From positions 186,001-250,000 of the forward strand of contig NZ_CABPSN010000006.1 of the NCBI RefSeq assembly GCF_902459565.1: a DNA stretch of 64,000 nt. The letters are read 5' to 3'. The notes under the pieces were generated by a model. It worked only from the letters and a program-made list of their open reading frames with translations. It was not told where the DNA came from and did no database searches. The position numbers and the translations under genes are program-made. This document shows, one piece after another, positions 17,348 through 25,868 of the stretch. The number at the start of each line of letters is the position of its first letter. The first letter of the stretch is position 1. This DNA comes from Pandoraea aquatica (GTDB taxonomy: Bacteria; Pseudomonadota; Gammaproteobacteria; Burkholderiales; Burkholderiaceae).

Positions 17348-18532
17348 ATGTTCCGAACGTCCGACTTTCTTCCTGACACTTCGCGTACCGAATCCGCCCA
17401 GCCCGCCATGACAGCGCCGCCTCGCCTGCCCCTTCGTCTACCGATTACGCTTCTCACGGGATTTCTCGGAAGCGGCAAGACCACGCTATTGCGCGCGCTG
17501 CTCGCGCATCCGGGCATGAGCGATACGGCAGTGATCGTCAATGAGTTCGGAGAAGTCGGTCTAGACCATCTGTTGGTGCAGACTCTCGATGCGCACACCG
17601 TGCTGCTGGAAAGCGGCTGCGTGTGTTGCGCGGTGCGCGACGAATTGAGCGAGACCCTGCTGTCGTTGCACGCACAGCTTTCTGCGGGGACGATCGCGCC
17701 GTTCTCGCGCGTGGTGATCGAGACCAGTGGCCTCGCCGATCCGAGTGCGGTTGTCGCAACGTTGCTGCGCGACCCGGCGCTCTCGGCGCGATTCACTTTG
17801 GACGCCGTCATCGTAACGGTCGATGCCGCCCATGCGCCGTTGCAGCTCGCACAGCAGCCCGAGGCGCAGCGTCAGGTGATGCTGGCGGATCGAATGTTGA
17901 TCACCAAGGCGGACCTTGTGGACCAAGCCGTCCTCGACGACTTGCGCACGGCGCTCGCCACCCGTAACCCGGCGGCGACACAGCACACGTGCGATCACGG
18001 TCGCATCTCGCCTGAAGAAGTGTTTGGGCTCGGCATGCACGCGGCGCGGAACGTAGCGGATGTGACGCTGCGCTGGCACGACGCCGATGAGCAGCACCCA
18101 ACGCGAACACCGCGCATATACCGACCGATCTGCACTACGCACGGGGCGCAAGGTTGCGCCGACTGCGAACCACTCACGTTACTGCCCGGCCATGAAACCG
18201 CCCACCGCAACGATGTCGCCGCGCATTGCATCACTTTAGAACAACCGCTCGAATGGGATGTCCTGAGCAGTTGGCTCGGCGCGGTGACGTTCCATCACGG
18301 CGACGATCTGCTGCGCCTGAAAGCGCTGGTGAACGTTGCAGGGGAATCCGGCCCGGTGGTCATACACGGCGTGCAGCATCGGCTGCACCCGCCCGAAACA
18401 CTTTCGTCATGGCCGGCGCTTGCGGCCGACGCCCATTCCGAACGATGCTCACGCTTCGTCTTCATCATGCGCAACGTGCAACGCGACGTCTTGCTCGCAC
18501 ACCTGCACGAAGCGCAGCGCGTACCCACATAG
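17348..18532 (+). CDS. CobW/COG0523-family GTPase (metallochaperone type)
   Basis: 394 aa from ATG 17348 (an alternative is ATG 17408; neither has a clear Shine-Dalgarno). It has the P-loop GFLGSGKT (residues 38-45), the family metal motif CVCC (Cys91, 93, 94), ETSGLADPSA, the guanine motif as TKAD, and a CobW C-terminal domain near residues 300-385. A Cys/His-rich insert at residues of about 262-294 (Cys262, 270, 273, 294 plus several His) could bind a further metal. Family members deliver Zn or other metals to target enzymes. Here the neighbours are iron enzymes, so a role in metal loading of the ring-cleavage system is an inference. Confidence 0.82.
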   Translation: MFRTSDFLPDTSRTESAQPAMTAPPRLPLRLPITLLTGFLGSGKTTLLRALLAHPGMSDTAVIVNEFGEVGLDHLLVQTLDAHTVLLESGCVCCAVRDELSETLLSLHAQLSAGTIAPFSRVVIETSGLADPSAVVATLLRDPALSARFTLDAVIVTVDAAHAPLQLAQQPEAQRQVMLADRMLITKADLVDQAVLDDLRTALATRNPAATQHTCDHGRISPEEVFGLGMHAARNVADVTLRWHDADEQHPTRTPRIYRPICTTHGAQGCADCEPLTLLPGHETAHRNDVAAHCITLEQPLEWDVLSSWLGAVTFHHGDDLLRLKALVNVAGESGPVVIHGVQHRLHPPETLSSWPALAADAHSERCSRFVFIMRNVQRDVLLAHLHEAQRVPT

Positions 18533-18581
18533 GCTATGCGCAATGTAGTATCTTGTTGCCGATAAAACGACCAGGATTCCC

Positions 18582-19331
18582 ATGTCACGCGAAAAAGCAG
18601 AAACACCCGTCTGGAAACTCGGCCGCGCCGAATCGACCGCCATGCGCGTCGAACGTCAGATCAAGGAGGCATTGCTCGACGGGCACTTCGCCCCGGGTGA
18701 TTTCCTTGGCTCGGAGAACGACCTCGCCACGCAGTTCGGCGTGAGCCGTCTGCCGATTCGCGAAGCGTTGGGGCGTCTGCAGGCACTGGGTGTCGTCGAC
18801 ATTCGCACGGGCGCCGGTGGCGGCGCACGCATCGCGCAAGGCAATCCCGCGCTCTTCTCGGAAGCGCTCGCCATTCAGCTCAAGCTGGTGGGGATGTCCG
18901 CCGAAGAGATCTTCGACGCGCAGTACACGATAGAAGTCGCCGTCGCAGGACTGGCCGCGCAAGCCGCGACCGCCGAGGACATCGAAGCGCTCGAAGTCGC
19001 GCTCGAGAACGCGCAGGCGCTGGTCGGCACGCAGCATGAATTCACGCAGGCGTCGATGGCGTTCCGCAATGCGGTGGCGCACGCGTCGCACAACCATTTC
19101 CTCGAAGCGATGATGCAGGCGATCGTGCACGTGTTGTATCGCTCGCTCACACCGTACACGACGGAGACCGTCGCCAAGGGCGTGATCAAGCGTCACCGCG
19201 AACTGCTCAACGCCATTCGCGCGCGCAACGACGACGCCGCACGCCAGGTCGTGTCGCAAAACCTCAACGTGCTGCGCGAGAAGTACCTCGCCGCACGCGA
19301 CGCCGCCGCCAAGGCCGCCACCAAGCGCTAA
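18582..19331 (+). CDS. GntR-family regulator, FadR subfamily (FCD domain)
   Basis: 249 aa. The N-terminal winged HTH (ESTAMRVERQIKEALLDGHF, then SRLPIREALGRLQALGVV) is followed by an all-helical FCD effector domain from about residue 95 to the end. It is 49 bp after the CobW gene, in the same direction, between the two aromatic operons. It is the strongest candidate for binding the CGCATAC-T-GTATGCG sites at the surrounding promoters (inference). The inducer would be a pathway acid, as is usual for FCD proteins. Confidence 0.88.
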   Translation: MSREKAETPVWKLGRAESTAMRVERQIKEALLDGHFAPGDFLGSENDLATQFGVSRLPIREALGRLQALGVVDIRTGAGGGARIAQGNPALFSEALAIQLKLVGMSAEEIFDAQYTIEVAVAGLAAQAATAEDIEALEVALENAQALVGTQHEFTQASMAFRNAVAHASHNHFLEAMMQAIVHVLYRSLTPYTTETVAKGVIKRHRELLNAIRARNDDAARQVVSQNLNVLREKYLAARDAAAKAATKR

Positions 19332-19354
19332 GCCCCACCGTCACAACCCGGTGC

Positions 19355-19385
19355 AAAAAAAGAACCGCGTCCCCCGACGCGGTTC
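19355..19385 (-). terminator. Rho-independent terminator of the LigB/RraA operon
   Basis: A perfect 10-bp stem (GAACCGCGTC at 19362-19371, GACGCGGTTC at 19376-19385) with a 4-nt loop is followed on the minus strand by seven Ts (19361 down to 19355). It also lies 24 bp past the GntR stop, so the plus-strand transcript may use the same stem. Confidence 0.85.
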
Positions 19386-19494
19386 GCAAAAGCCGGCCCA
19401 CCCCCAAGCGGACCGGCACTGCCTCACATCAGGCGCGGTGGCGGCGCACCTGATTCGATAGCGCGTCGTCCAACCTGACGACGCGCACAACCCT

Positions 19495-20196
19495 TCAGCG
19501 ATTCCAGCCGTAAATGTCCAGCGAGGCCTCCCCCGCCTCCAGCCGACGGATAATGTCCGCCTCCTTGGCTTCGCGCTCATGGGCGGCACCCACGACGGCG
19601 TCGAGCGACGCCTGCGGCAAGGCCACGACACCATCGGCATCGCCGACGATCACGTCGCCCGGCTGAATGACGATGTCTTCGATGCGCACCGGATAACCGA
19701 TCCATCCGCGCGCCGCGAAGTCTTTGCCGGTGCCGCGAATGCATAGCCCTCGCGCGAATACCGGGAAGCCGAAGCGCTCCAGAATCGCGCCGTCACGCAC
19801 GCAGCCATCAATCACCAGACCACCCAGTTGGCGAGCGCGGCCCATGGTCGACATCACCTCGCCCCAGTAACCGGCGTCGTAGTGCTCGGCGACGCGCACC
19901 ACCAGCACGTCCCCCGGACGCGCGAGTGCCAGTGCCCGATGCAGCCAGAGGTTATCGGCCGGGGGCGCGTCGACCGTCAGCGCCGGCCCGCAGATACGGA
20001 AAGACGGCGCCATCGGCTTGATCGCCGCCGGCAGCGCGCCGATCTTGCCGGCCGCCTCGTGCAGCGTGGCCACGGGCAGTTCGGCCACACGCGCGATGAG
20101 CGCCGGGTCCGGCCGCGCGAAGTCGACGTCGACCGTCGGCAGACCGGCGAATGGAAACTGCACAGCTAGTGAGGCGTTGCGGGAAGTAGCGTCCAT
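19495..20196 (-). CDS. RraA-family protein (copy 3), possible 4-carboxy-4-hydroxy-2-oxoadipate aldolase
   Basis: 233 aa RraA/class II pyruvate-aldolase-like fold. It has LVIDGCVRD with the substrate- and metal-binding Arg-Asp pair, and DIVIQPGDVIVGDADGVV. At the position of the first Asp in the aldolase D-X20-R-D signature it has Glu (WGEVMS). It is last in the operon, 11 bp after copy 2. Members cleave 4-carboxy-4-hydroxy-2-oxoadipate to pyruvate and oxaloacetate in meta-cleavage pathways, but RraA relatives with other roles exist. ATG 20196 was chosen because longer frames run into copy 2. Confidence 0.75.
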   Translation of the reverse strand: MDATSRNASLAVQFPFAGLPTVDVDFARPDPALIARVAELPVATLHEAAGKIGALPAAIKPMAPSFRICGPALTVDAPPADNLWLHRALALARPGDVLVVRVAEHYDAGYWGEVMSTMGRARQLGGLVIDGCVRDGAILERFGFPVFARGLCIRGTGKDFAARGWIGYPVRIEDIVIQPGDVIVGDADGVVALPQASLDAVVGAAHEREAKEADIIRRLEAGEASLDIYGWNR

Positions 20197-20207
20197 GACC
20201 CGGCTCC

Positions 20208-20867
20208 TTATCGCTGACGCGTCTGCAACTGGTGATAGCCCAGATCCTTGCGTGCGTCGTCGAGGCGTTTGCCACCGCGCACGGCCTCGCGGATGTGGCG
20301 CTCGGCGGCGTCGATCGCTTCGGCCGCATCGAGCACGGCTGCTTCGTGTTCTGCGGGAATCACGATCACGCCATCGGCATCGCCGCGCAGAATGTCGCCG
20401 GGATTCACGCGCGCATTGCCGATGTTCACCGGCACGCCCACCGACTCGACCTGCACCCGATCCTTGCCGGTGCGCATCCAGTTGCCCCGGCTGAAGAGCG
20501 GATAACCCAGTTCGAGGGCCAGCGAAACGTCGCGGCAGATGCCATCGATCACCGTGCCCGCGATGCCTCGGCGATGGGCGATTTCCGTGAGGATGTCGCC
20601 CCACACCGTGCAGTCTTCGCGGCCGCCGTTATCGAGTACGAGCACCGTGCCCGGCGGAATATCGTCGATGTAGTCGCCGACCGTGCCCGGTGGCGTACTT
20701 GCCGGCCCGTACTGCAGGGTGTAGGCGCGTCCGGCCATACGGTATGCGCTGTCGCGCGGCTTGACGAGATGGCATTGCCCGGCAATGCCGAGACGATCGA
20801 GGGCATCGCTGAGTGTGGCGGTGTCGAGCGCGGCCGCGCGTTCGACGTTCTTATCCTGTTGCGTCAT
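20208..20867 (-). CDS. RraA-family protein (copy 2), most canonical aldolase signature
   Basis: 219 aa. It is the only one of the three paralogues with an exact D-X20-R-D signature (Asp in VWGDILTE, then DGICRD), the pattern linked to 4-hydroxy-4-methyl/4-carboxy-2-oxoglutarate-type aldolase activity (family knowledge). NPGDILRGDADGVIVIPAE is the conserved metal-side loop. Start ATG 20867 has an AGGAGA Shine-Dalgarno. It is the best candidate for the terminal aldolase step yielding pyruvate and oxaloacetate. Confidence 0.8.
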   Translation of the reverse strand: MTQQDKNVERAAALDTATLSDALDRLGIAGQCHLVKPRDSAYRMAGRAYTLQYGPASTPPGTVGDYIDDIPPGTVLVLDNGGREDCTVWGDILTEIAHRRGIAGTVIDGICRDVSLALELGYPLFSRGNWMRTGKDRVQVESVGVPVNIGNARVNPGDILRGDADGVIVIPAEHEAAVLDAAEAIDAAERHIREAVRGGKRLDDARKDLGYHQLQTRQR

Positions 20868-20965
20868 GACGTGTCTCCTGATGAATGGTTCGTTGGGCGG
20901 CGACGCTGCGAGGCATCGCTCATCACCGCCAGTACCACCTGTGTGGCTTATGTCCCTTATGCCCG

Positions 20966-21646
20966 TTATGCCGCGCCGTCGCGCAGCATGTGCTCGTAGT
21001 TCGCCCCCATGACGTCGGTCACGGGCTGCCCGGCGAGAAGCGCCTTCGCCATCGCGGCCTCGCGTGCGGCGATCTGCTCGGCGGCTGCCAGCACGCGCTC
21101 GATCTCGCTCGCCGTCACGAAGACCACCGCGCTGTTGTCGGCGATCACGTAGTCGCCCGGACGGACATCCACGCCATCCACGCAAATTGGCACGTTGGTC
21201 CCCGCCTCGGCCACGCGAGCGCGCGCCGTGCGTGCCGTCAATTCCCGACAGAACACCGGCAGGTCGTAGTCGCGCGCCTCGTCGATGTCACGCACCGGAC
21301 CGTCGGCGACCACACCGGCCACGCCGCGCTGCACGGCTGCCAGCGAGAGAATGCCGCCCCAACTCCCCGCGTCGAGTCCGGTGCGTTGCTCCACGACGAT
21401 GATGTCGTCCGTGCCCGCGTGCATGACTGCCGTCGTGCCCAAGTGACGCGGTGCGCCGGTCGTCGGCGGCGCATCGGCAGCCGCCACCAGCTTCACCGTC
21501 ACCGCACGCCCGGCAATGCGGCGTGTGCCCGAGCGTTGCGGCAGATGGCAGACCGTACTGGGCAGACCGAGTTTGTCGAGGGCATCCGATACGGCGCAGG
21601 CATCGAGTTTTCGCAGTCGGGAGACGGCGTCGGCAGAAGCGTTCAT
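20966..21646 (-). CDS. RraA-family protein (copy 1), diverged aldolase motif
   Basis: 226 aa. VADGPVRD keeps the Arg-Asp pair, but the first Asp of D-X20-R-D is replaced by Gly (WGGILSLA), so aldolase activity is doubtful; a decarboxylase or other role is possible. It follows the LigB-family gene by 58 bp and precedes copy 2 by 98 bp. The ATG at 21646 was chosen; an upstream Met at 21694 adds 16 unlikely residues. Confidence 0.72.
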   Translation of the reverse strand: MNASADAVSRLRKLDACAVSDALDKLGLPSTVCHLPQRSGTRRIAGRAVTVKLVAAADAPPTTGAPRHLGTTAVMHAGTDDIIVVEQRTGLDAGSWGGILSLAAVQRGVAGVVADGPVRDIDEARDYDLPVFCRELTARTARARVAEAGTNVPICVDGVDVRPGDYVIADNSAVVFVTASEIERVLAAAEQIAAREAAMAKALLAGQPVTDVMGANYEHMLRDGAA

Positions 21647-21704
21647 GGCAAGTCCCTTGCAGAGTGATGTGTGATGCGGCAATGCGCGAGGCACCGAGTA
21701 AGCG

Positions 21705-22730
21705 CTATTCGGCGGGTGCCCAGTAGGCGAATGCCATGGCGTTGCCCGTGCCCGCTTCGGTGCGATAGCACGGCACGTAGTCCACGAGCGTCATGCGCCA
21801 GTCGATGTCGTGCATCGCGGCAGCGAGCGGATACCAACTCTTGATCTCCGCGGTGTTCCCGTTGAAATACGGCTCCGGAATGTCGGCCAGTACCGCCTCG
21901 TCGTGCTCAGTGAAGGCATTCAGCACACGTCGGTCGAGTGCCTCGTCGATGACGAAATGCGTCATGCCGCCAGAGGCCAGCACTGCCACGCGCAAGTCGC
22001 CCGGCAGCTGCTCGATCGCCGCGCGCAAGGCATGCCCGAACGCCAGGCATCTCGCCGCGCGCGGCTGGTTGGGTGCCACGCCGACGTTGAGGAAGATGGG
22101 AACGCTCGGCGGCGGCACGTCGCGCATGATCCGGCGGTACAGAAAGCCGAACGCGTGCGGAATGCCGTGCTGACGGTCTTCGCCACCGGGCAGACGGACC
22201 GATCTCGCCACATCGAAATGCCGATCGCACAGAGACCTGACGAGCGCGTCGGCCACGTCGGGCGCGCCGGGATACGTCGCACCGTCGGGCGGGCAATGCC
22301 CTTCCTCCGCGATGGCGACGCCGGGCGGAAGACGTGCGACCTGTGCTTCGGTGAGCGGAATGTTCTCGATACGCTCTCCCGCATAGACGGTGATCGACGG
22401 CGTGAGATCTTCCTTGAAGACTTCGCGCTGATCGTTGCCGAGCAGGATCACCACATCGGCGCGCGCCGCGTTGAAGCGCTCGGCCAACGTGTCGAGCGCA
22501 CGCTGGCAAGCATCGAAGCGTTGCTGCATGGCCTCGGGCGCAATGGCCTCGGCGAAACGCGGCAACTCGTCGGCACGTGCCGCCAGCAACGCGTCGAAAG
22601 CCATGGTCTCGCCACGGAACCAATGCTGCGGATTCTTGCGATCTGCGCCTGCGCGCAAATGCCACATCTGGGGCGGCGTCGCGAGCATCGGCCCGTGCGA
22701 ACAACCCATCGCGAAAACAATTCGCGCCAT
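21705..22730 (-). CDS. LigB-family extradiol ring-cleavage dioxygenase, single chain (copy B)
   Basis: 341 aa paralogue of copy A. MARIVFAMGCSHGPML gives His12, and VVILLGNDQREVF, MPHAFGF-like IPHAFGFLYRRIM and GGMTHFVIDEALD repeat the copy A landmarks. The Shine-Dalgarno is GGAGA. It is first in the operon with the three RraA-type genes and has an operator 23-37 bp before its start. Two such enzymes suggest two related ring-cleavage substrates or successive specificities (inference). A much longer open frame upstream of 22730 runs through the promoter and the MFS gene and is rejected. Confidence 0.85.
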   Translation of the reverse strand: MARIVFAMGCSHGPMLATPPQMWHLRAGADRKNPQHWFRGETMAFDALLAARADELPRFAEAIAPEAMQQRFDACQRALDTLAERFNAARADVVILLGNDQREVFKEDLTPSITVYAGERIENIPLTEAQVARLPPGVAIAEEGHCPPDGATYPGAPDVADALVRSLCDRHFDVARSVRLPGGEDRQHGIPHAFGFLYRRIMRDVPPPSVPIFLNVGVAPNQPRAARCLAFGHALRAAIEQLPGDLRVAVLASGGMTHFVIDEALDRRVLNAFTEHDEAVLADIPEPYFNGNTAEIKSWYPLAAAMHDIDWRMTLVDYVPCYRTEAGTGNAMAFAYWAPAE

Positions 22731-22752
22731 CAGTGTCTCCTCCAAATATTCA

Positions 22753-22767
22753 GTATTACTGTATGCG
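22753..22767. promoter_or_regulatory. Regulon operator, site 3 (LigB-B/RraA operon)
   Basis: GTATTACTGTATGCG centred at 22760. The right half GTATGCG is perfect and the left half is weak. The downstream TGTT is kept. It sits about 30 bp before the dioxygenase start codon. Confidence 0.62.
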
Positions 22768-22853
22768 TGTTTTGACGAAGAATAGGCGCGATGCATTTCG
22801 GTTGTCAACGACTCGCCGCATTTTTTTCGTCGTGTTTGACACTCATCATAACG

Positions 22854-22868
22854 GACATATAGTATGCG
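22854..22868. promoter_or_regulatory. Regulon operator, site 4 (MFS carrier)
   Basis: GACATATAGTATGCG centred at 22861, followed by TGTTATG. It is about 98 bp before the MFS start and 101 bp from site 3, so the divergent genes can be co-regulated. Confidence 0.65.
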
Positions 22869-22958
22869 TGTTATGTCGCGCTGTTCTGCGGGCAGGCACC
22901 CATTCACGAGCCGCATGTCGCGCGTAACACTCTTACGATAACGATACTGGAGGCAGGC

Positions 22959-24368
22959 ATGACCCAACACGCGATGGACGCCCGACCGGCGAACGCGCCC
23001 CCTCACGACCCCGCATCGGACAGCCCGACCGCTTCGCCGGAGACTTCCGCCTCGGGCACCCCCGCAGCCGCCAACGAGACGCGCCGCGTCGGCATTCGCG
23101 ACTGGTACATGTTGATCGTGCTCACAGCGATCTTCGTGCTGTCGTTCATCGACCGCTCGTCGCTCTCGCTCGTGGTCGTACCGCTCAAGAAGGAGTTGGG
23201 CGTCAGCGACTTCCAGATGAGCCTGCTGCTCGGTCTCTCGTTCGTGGTGCTCTACAGCACCTTCAGCATTCCGGCGGGCTACCTGGCCGACCGCTTCAGC
23301 CGACGCGGCATCATCGGCTGGGCCGTGTTCGTCTGGTCGTCGATGACGGTGCTCTGCGGCTTCGCCACCAACTACATCCAGCTGTTTCTCGGACGAACCG
23401 GCATCGGGATCGGCGAAGGTGCGCTGCAACCGGCCGCGTACTCGATGATTCGCGATACCTTCCCCCCCGACCGGCGCGGACGCGCGTTCGGCATCTATCA
23501 CATGGGCCCCATGCTCGGCGTGGGTTTCTCGCTGTTCGTCGGGGGCACATTGCTCAGTCTGTCGCAGAGCGGCGACGTGGCGCACTGGCCGATTCTCGGC
23601 GCGCTCAAGCCCTGGCAGTTCGTGATCGTGGTGCCGGGGCTCGTCGGCATTCCGCTCGCCTTGCTGATGCTGACGCTGCGTGAACCGAAGCGTGCGGCCA
23701 AACAAGTGAGTGCCGACGCGCCCGGCTATCGCGACGCACTGCGCTTCATCCGCAGCGAATGGAGGCTCTACGTGCCGCTGTGGATTGCTGCGACCCTCTA
23801 CGCGATGGCGATCTCCGGCTTCAACGCGTGGCTGCCGACCGTCATCTCACGCGCCTGGGATCTGCCGTTGCCGAGCATCGGCCGCATGCTCGGGCCATTG
23901 ATGATGGCGTCGGTGCCCGCCGGTCTTGTGATTCTCGGTGCGGTCATGGACCGGCTCTCGCGTCGCGGACGCCGTGCGGCTCCGCTGGAAGTGGCAATGG
24001 TGTCGACCTTCGTGTCCTGTCTGGCGACGCTATTGCTCGCGTTCACGGACAATCACGCGCTGGCCATCGTGCTGTATGTCTGCCACACGTTTTTCGCGAG
24101 TCCGATTCCGTCGTCCGCCGGCGCAACGATGGCGCAGATCACGCCGGGGCGCATGATGGGCAAGCTTTCGTCTCTGTTCTTCCTCGTACAAAACCTGCTC
24201 GGTCTGGCGCTTGGGCCGACGGTAGCGGCCACGATCGCCCATGTGTTCTATAGCGGCCCGATGGCGATGGGATACGCCATCGTGACGACGTTCTGTGTCT
24301 GCACTGCCATTGCTGCGGTCATGTACGGGCTAGTCGCCGCCCAGGTGCGACGCCGCAACTTCGAGTAG
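22959..24368 (+). CDS. MFS transporter, probable aromatic-acid uptake carrier
   Basis: 469 aa with about 12 membrane helices after a hydrophilic N-terminus of about 45 residues rich in Pro, Ala, Ser and Thr. Motif A is GYLADRFSRRG. FLGRTGIGIGEGALQPAAYS resembles the spinster-like/ACS-type MFS carriers. Shine-Dalgarno GGAGGC precedes the ATG. It diverges from the LigB/RraA operon and shares the operator pair, so it probably imports the pathway substrate. The substrate is not known. Confidence 0.85.
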   Translation: MTQHAMDARPANAPPHDPASDSPTASPETSASGTPAAANETRRVGIRDWYMLIVLTAIFVLSFIDRSSLSLVVVPLKKELGVSDFQMSLLLGLSFVVLYSTFSIPAGYLADRFSRRGIIGWAVFVWSSMTVLCGFATNYIQLFLGRTGIGIGEGALQPAAYSMIRDTFPPDRRGRAFGIYHMGPMLGVGFSLFVGGTLLSLSQSGDVAHWPILGALKPWQFVIVVPGLVGIPLALLMLTLREPKRAAKQVSADAPGYRDALRFIRSEWRLYVPLWIAATLYAMAISGFNAWLPTVISRAWDLPLPSIGRMLGPLMMASVPAGLVILGAVMDRLSRRGRRAAPLEVAMVSTFVSCLATLLLAFTDNHALAIVLYVCHTFFASPIPSSAGATMAQITPGRMMGKLSSLFFLVQNLLGLALGPTVAATIAHVFYSGPMAMGYAIVTTFCVCTAIAAVMYGLVAAQVRRRNFE

Positions 24369-24399
24369 GCGTCTCACCCAATTCATCACGCGCTTCGTC

Positions 24400-24439
24400 A
24401 CGCGCCGTCGGCCTTCGGGCTCGCGGCGCGTTTGTTTTT
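24400..24439 (+). terminator. Rho-independent terminator of the MFS gene
   Basis: CGCGCCG (24401-24407) pairs with CGGCGCG (24424-24430). A smaller GCC-TTCG-GGC hairpin lies inside, and TTTGTTTTT follows. It lies about 32 bp after the stop. Confidence 0.8.
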
Positions 24440-24474
24440 GCGCAGGTGTCTGCTGAGTGTCTGCCAAGCGCTCA

Positions 24475-24504
24475 TAAAAAAACCACCGCAACGTTCGCGG
24501 TGGT
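24475..24504 (-). terminator. Rho-independent terminator of the porin gene
   Basis: ACCACCGC (24482-24489) pairs with GCGGTGGT (24497-24504). Seven Ts follow on the minus strand (24481-24475). It is 36 bp past the porin stop and back-to-back with the MFS terminator. Confidence 0.88.
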
Positions 24505-24539
24505 CAAAGTACGACGCATGAAGCCTTCAGGGGAGAGTG

Positions 24540-25610
24540 TCAGAACCGGTGGCGCAGACCGATACCGACGCCGGTCTGATCGCGGCCGTTCGGAAACTCG
24601 GCGCGTTGCGCGCCATGACCGACGCTGTAGTCGACCGTGCCGTAAAGCGTGGTGCGGCGCGAGAAGCCGTACTCAGCGAGCAACACATACGTCTCGCGCG
24701 ATCCATCGCCGGCATCGCCCGACACGCCGTTCACATTGCTCGCACGGTCGTAGTACACGGCAGCGGTAAGCGTCAGCGGTTTCGACACCTGGTACGCGAC
24801 ACCGCCGTAGAACGCATTGTCCTTACGCGGATTCGCGCCGCCCGTCACACCGCGTCCCGAGAGGAAGCCGTCGACGAAACCGGTCTTGTCGTTGCTGTTG
24901 TAGTAGCCGAGCGTTGCCGTCACCGGGCCCCACTCGTATTTGACGCCCAGGTTGTAGATCATCTGGGTATTGGCGTTGATGTCGCGGTTCTGCAGCACGT
25001 TGGCCATCACACCGAACGGCTTGCCCACGTAGGCCACCGACAGCACATACCCCGAGTTGCGCGCCGTGCTGCCTGCCACGCCGCCAACGATGTACTCGAG
25101 GCCGACCTGAATGTCCTGATACCGCTTCATGTACTTCACGGCGTTATTGGCACCGTTCGGGCCGTTGGTGCCGAACACGACCGGCATCCACTCGTTCTGG
25201 TCGTAGTTACCGACGGTGAGCGGATCCCAGCCTTCGATCAGCAGCTCCCACGTGGGGTTGTCCTGCGTGCCGATGGTGAGCTTGCCGTAATCGCCGTCGA
25301 GACCGACGTAGGCCTTGCGATTGAAGATCTTGCCGCTACGTTGAGACGTGCCGTTGTTCAGGTGATAGCCACCTTCGAGCATGAAGACGGCCTTCATGCC
25401 CTGCCCCAGATCTTCCTTGCCGTAGATGCCCCAACGGCTTTGCGAAATGGCACCGTCGGTGAGCGCGAAGGAACTCTTGTTGTCACTGGTGGCGCCGGAC
25501 AGATAGCGAAGGCTCGCATCCGCCACGCCAAACATCGTCACGCTCGATTGCGCGAACGCCGGCGAGGCGATCAGCGCCCCGGCGGCCAGAGGAAATGCCC
25601 ATGTCTTCAT
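24540..25610 (-). CDS. Outer-membrane porin (Gram-negative trimeric porin family)
   Basis: 356 aa. A cleavable signal peptide of about 20 residues (MKTWAFPLAAGALIASPAFA) precedes SSVTMFGVADASLRYLSG, the usual first strand of Burkholderiales porins. The chain ends in RHRF with the terminal Phe needed for outer-membrane assembly. It has a 16-strand beta pattern with Gly/Tyr-rich strands and PEFPNGRDQTGVG-like closing strands. It probably admits small anionic substrates for the flanking catabolic systems. It is monocistronic with its own terminator. Confidence 0.92.
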   Translation of the reverse strand: MKTWAFPLAAGALIASPAFAQSSVTMFGVADASLRYLSGATSDNKSSFALTDGAISQSRWGIYGKEDLGQGMKAVFMLEGGYHLNNGTSQRSGKIFNRKAYVGLDGDYGKLTIGTQDNPTWELLIEGWDPLTVGNYDQNEWMPVVFGTNGPNGANNAVKYMKRYQDIQVGLEYIVGGVAGSTARNSGYVLSVAYVGKPFGVMANVLQNRDINANTQMIYNLGVKYEWGPVTATLGYYNSNDKTGFVDGFLSGRGVTGGANPRKDNAFYGGVAYQVSKPLTLTAAVYYDRASNVNGVSGDAGDGSRETYVLLAEYGFSRRTTLYGTVDYSVGHGAQRAEFPNGRDQTGVGIGLRHRF

Positions 25611-25717
25611 TTAATGCCTTCCCCAATGCGCCAACCGCCCTGCAGCGGCCGGCCATGATAGCACCGCCGCGACGCACGTCATCTCCGATCATTCCGCAAA
25701 TATCGATTGTATATTTC

Positions 25718-25730
25718 GTACACCTAATAA
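25718..25730. repeat. Direct repeat element 1 upstream of porin
   Basis: GTACACCTAATAA; 11 of 13 bases match the copy at 25869-25881, 151 bp away. It lies about 110 bp upstream of the porin start. Confidence 0.45.
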
Positions 25731-25868
25731 ATTTACGTGCATTTGCGGACACACCTCTTCCTCGCCCTGCCTCCAAGCATTGGCGAAGTCACTGACGGAC
25801 GATGACGCTCTCCAAACCACGCGGTGCGACAGCGCACCGACGGTCTCCCGTGTCGCGACTATAAATTT

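Noticed and set aside
18530-18575. A possible sixth operator (CTATGCGCAATGTAGTAT) before the GntR gene
   Set aside because: The half-sites are in the wrong arrangement and spacing, so it was not counted with the five sites.
21705-23705. A 666-codon frame that would extend LigB-B upstream
   Set aside because: It runs through the promoter with two operators and through the divergent MFS gene; ATG 22730 with GGAGA is the sound start.
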